Source: Ideonella alba
GTDB lineage: Bacteria > Pseudomonadota > Gammaproteobacteria > Burkholderiales > Burkholderiaceae_C
NCBI RefSeq assembly: GCF_018069875.1
Contig: NZ_JAGQDF010000020.1
Coordinates: forward strand, 1-64,000
Length of the DNA: 64,000 nt
Direction: 5' to 3'
In this document: positions 63,988 to 64,000 of the stretch, piece after piece
How the letters are laid out: each line of letters begins with the position of its first letter
How positions within the stretch are numbered: position 1 is the stretch's first letter
Program-made: the position numbers and the translations under genes
Notes under the pieces: generated by a model
The model's database searches: none
Seen by the model: only the letters and a program-made list of their open reading frames with translations
What the model was told of the DNA's origin: nothing

Positions 63988-64000
63988 ATGAAGAACTGCT
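63988..64000 (+). CDS. Start of a further gene, cut by the window end
   Basis: An ATG with a strong ribosome binding site (GGGAGG) about five bases upstream begins Met-Lys-Asn-Cys at the window edge. Only four codons are visible, so nothing can be said about its function. Confidence 0.4.

Noticed and set aside
1-64000. CRISPR arrays, tRNA and rRNA genes
   Set aside because: No regularly spaced direct repeats and no recognisable tRNA or rRNA sequence were seen on reading.

Overview
The window is high-GC proteobacterial DNA, most likely from a Burkholderiales-type betaproteobacterium. It appears to be part of a self-transmissible plasmid or megaplasmid: a replication/partition block, a MobH relaxase and a full F-type type IV secretion (mating-pair) gene set sit next to a nonribosomal peptide (NRPS) operon. 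The host assignment is an inference from composition and gene families.

Region 1 (1-16663): a worn IS3-family transposase remnant, then a tightly coupled minus-strand operon. In transcription order it encodes a TonB-dependent receptor, an NRPS (A-T-C-A-T), a LanB-like (lantibiotic dehydratase / aminoacyl-tRNA-dependent) protein, a Sfp/EntD-type phosphopantetheinyl transferase, an MFS exporter, a second NRPS (C-A-T) and an MbtH-like protein. Three junctions are 4-base ATGA overlaps. The assembly line looks like a three-residue NRPS without a thioesterase. The LanB-like enzyme in the middle of the operon is the strongest candidate for unusual chemistry.

Region 2 (16664-19205): an IS3-family element already damaged in orfA, with a second intact IS3-family element inserted in its orfB. 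The inner element has matching terminal repeats and a 3-base target duplication.

Region 3 (19383-25715): a recombination-site-like inverted repeat, a tyrosine recombinase, parB and parA (minus), an iteron-rich origin with a perfect 20-base palindrome, and a Rep initiator (plus). A G+C-rich palindrome occurs three times in and beside parB and may be the centromere.

Region 4 (25716-35170): accessory genes. A four-gene minus-strand cassette encodes a lipoprotein, a trypsin-like protease fused to a SleB cell-wall hydrolase, a membrane protein with a peptidoglycan-binding domain, and an amidase. An IS5-family element follows, then an AT-richer patch with a zinc-ribbon/transmembrane/coiled-coil/SleB protein and a small exported protein.

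Region 5 (35171-64000): conjugation. DUF4400 protein, TraD, a small protein, the TraI/MobH relaxase and another unknown protein lie on the minus strand. A 0.7-kb intergenic region with repeated AGGCCCTTT motifs and a strong terminator separates them from a plus-strand operon: transglycosylase, OmpA-like lipoprotein, duplicated-domain protein, TraA, TraL, TraE, TraK, TraB, DsbC-like, TraV, TraC, TrbI, TrhF-like peptidase, TraW, TraU, TrbC, TraN, a small exported protein, TraF, TraH and TraG. No tRNA, rRNA or CRISPR array was seen. Domain calls were made by reading the translations, without database searches.
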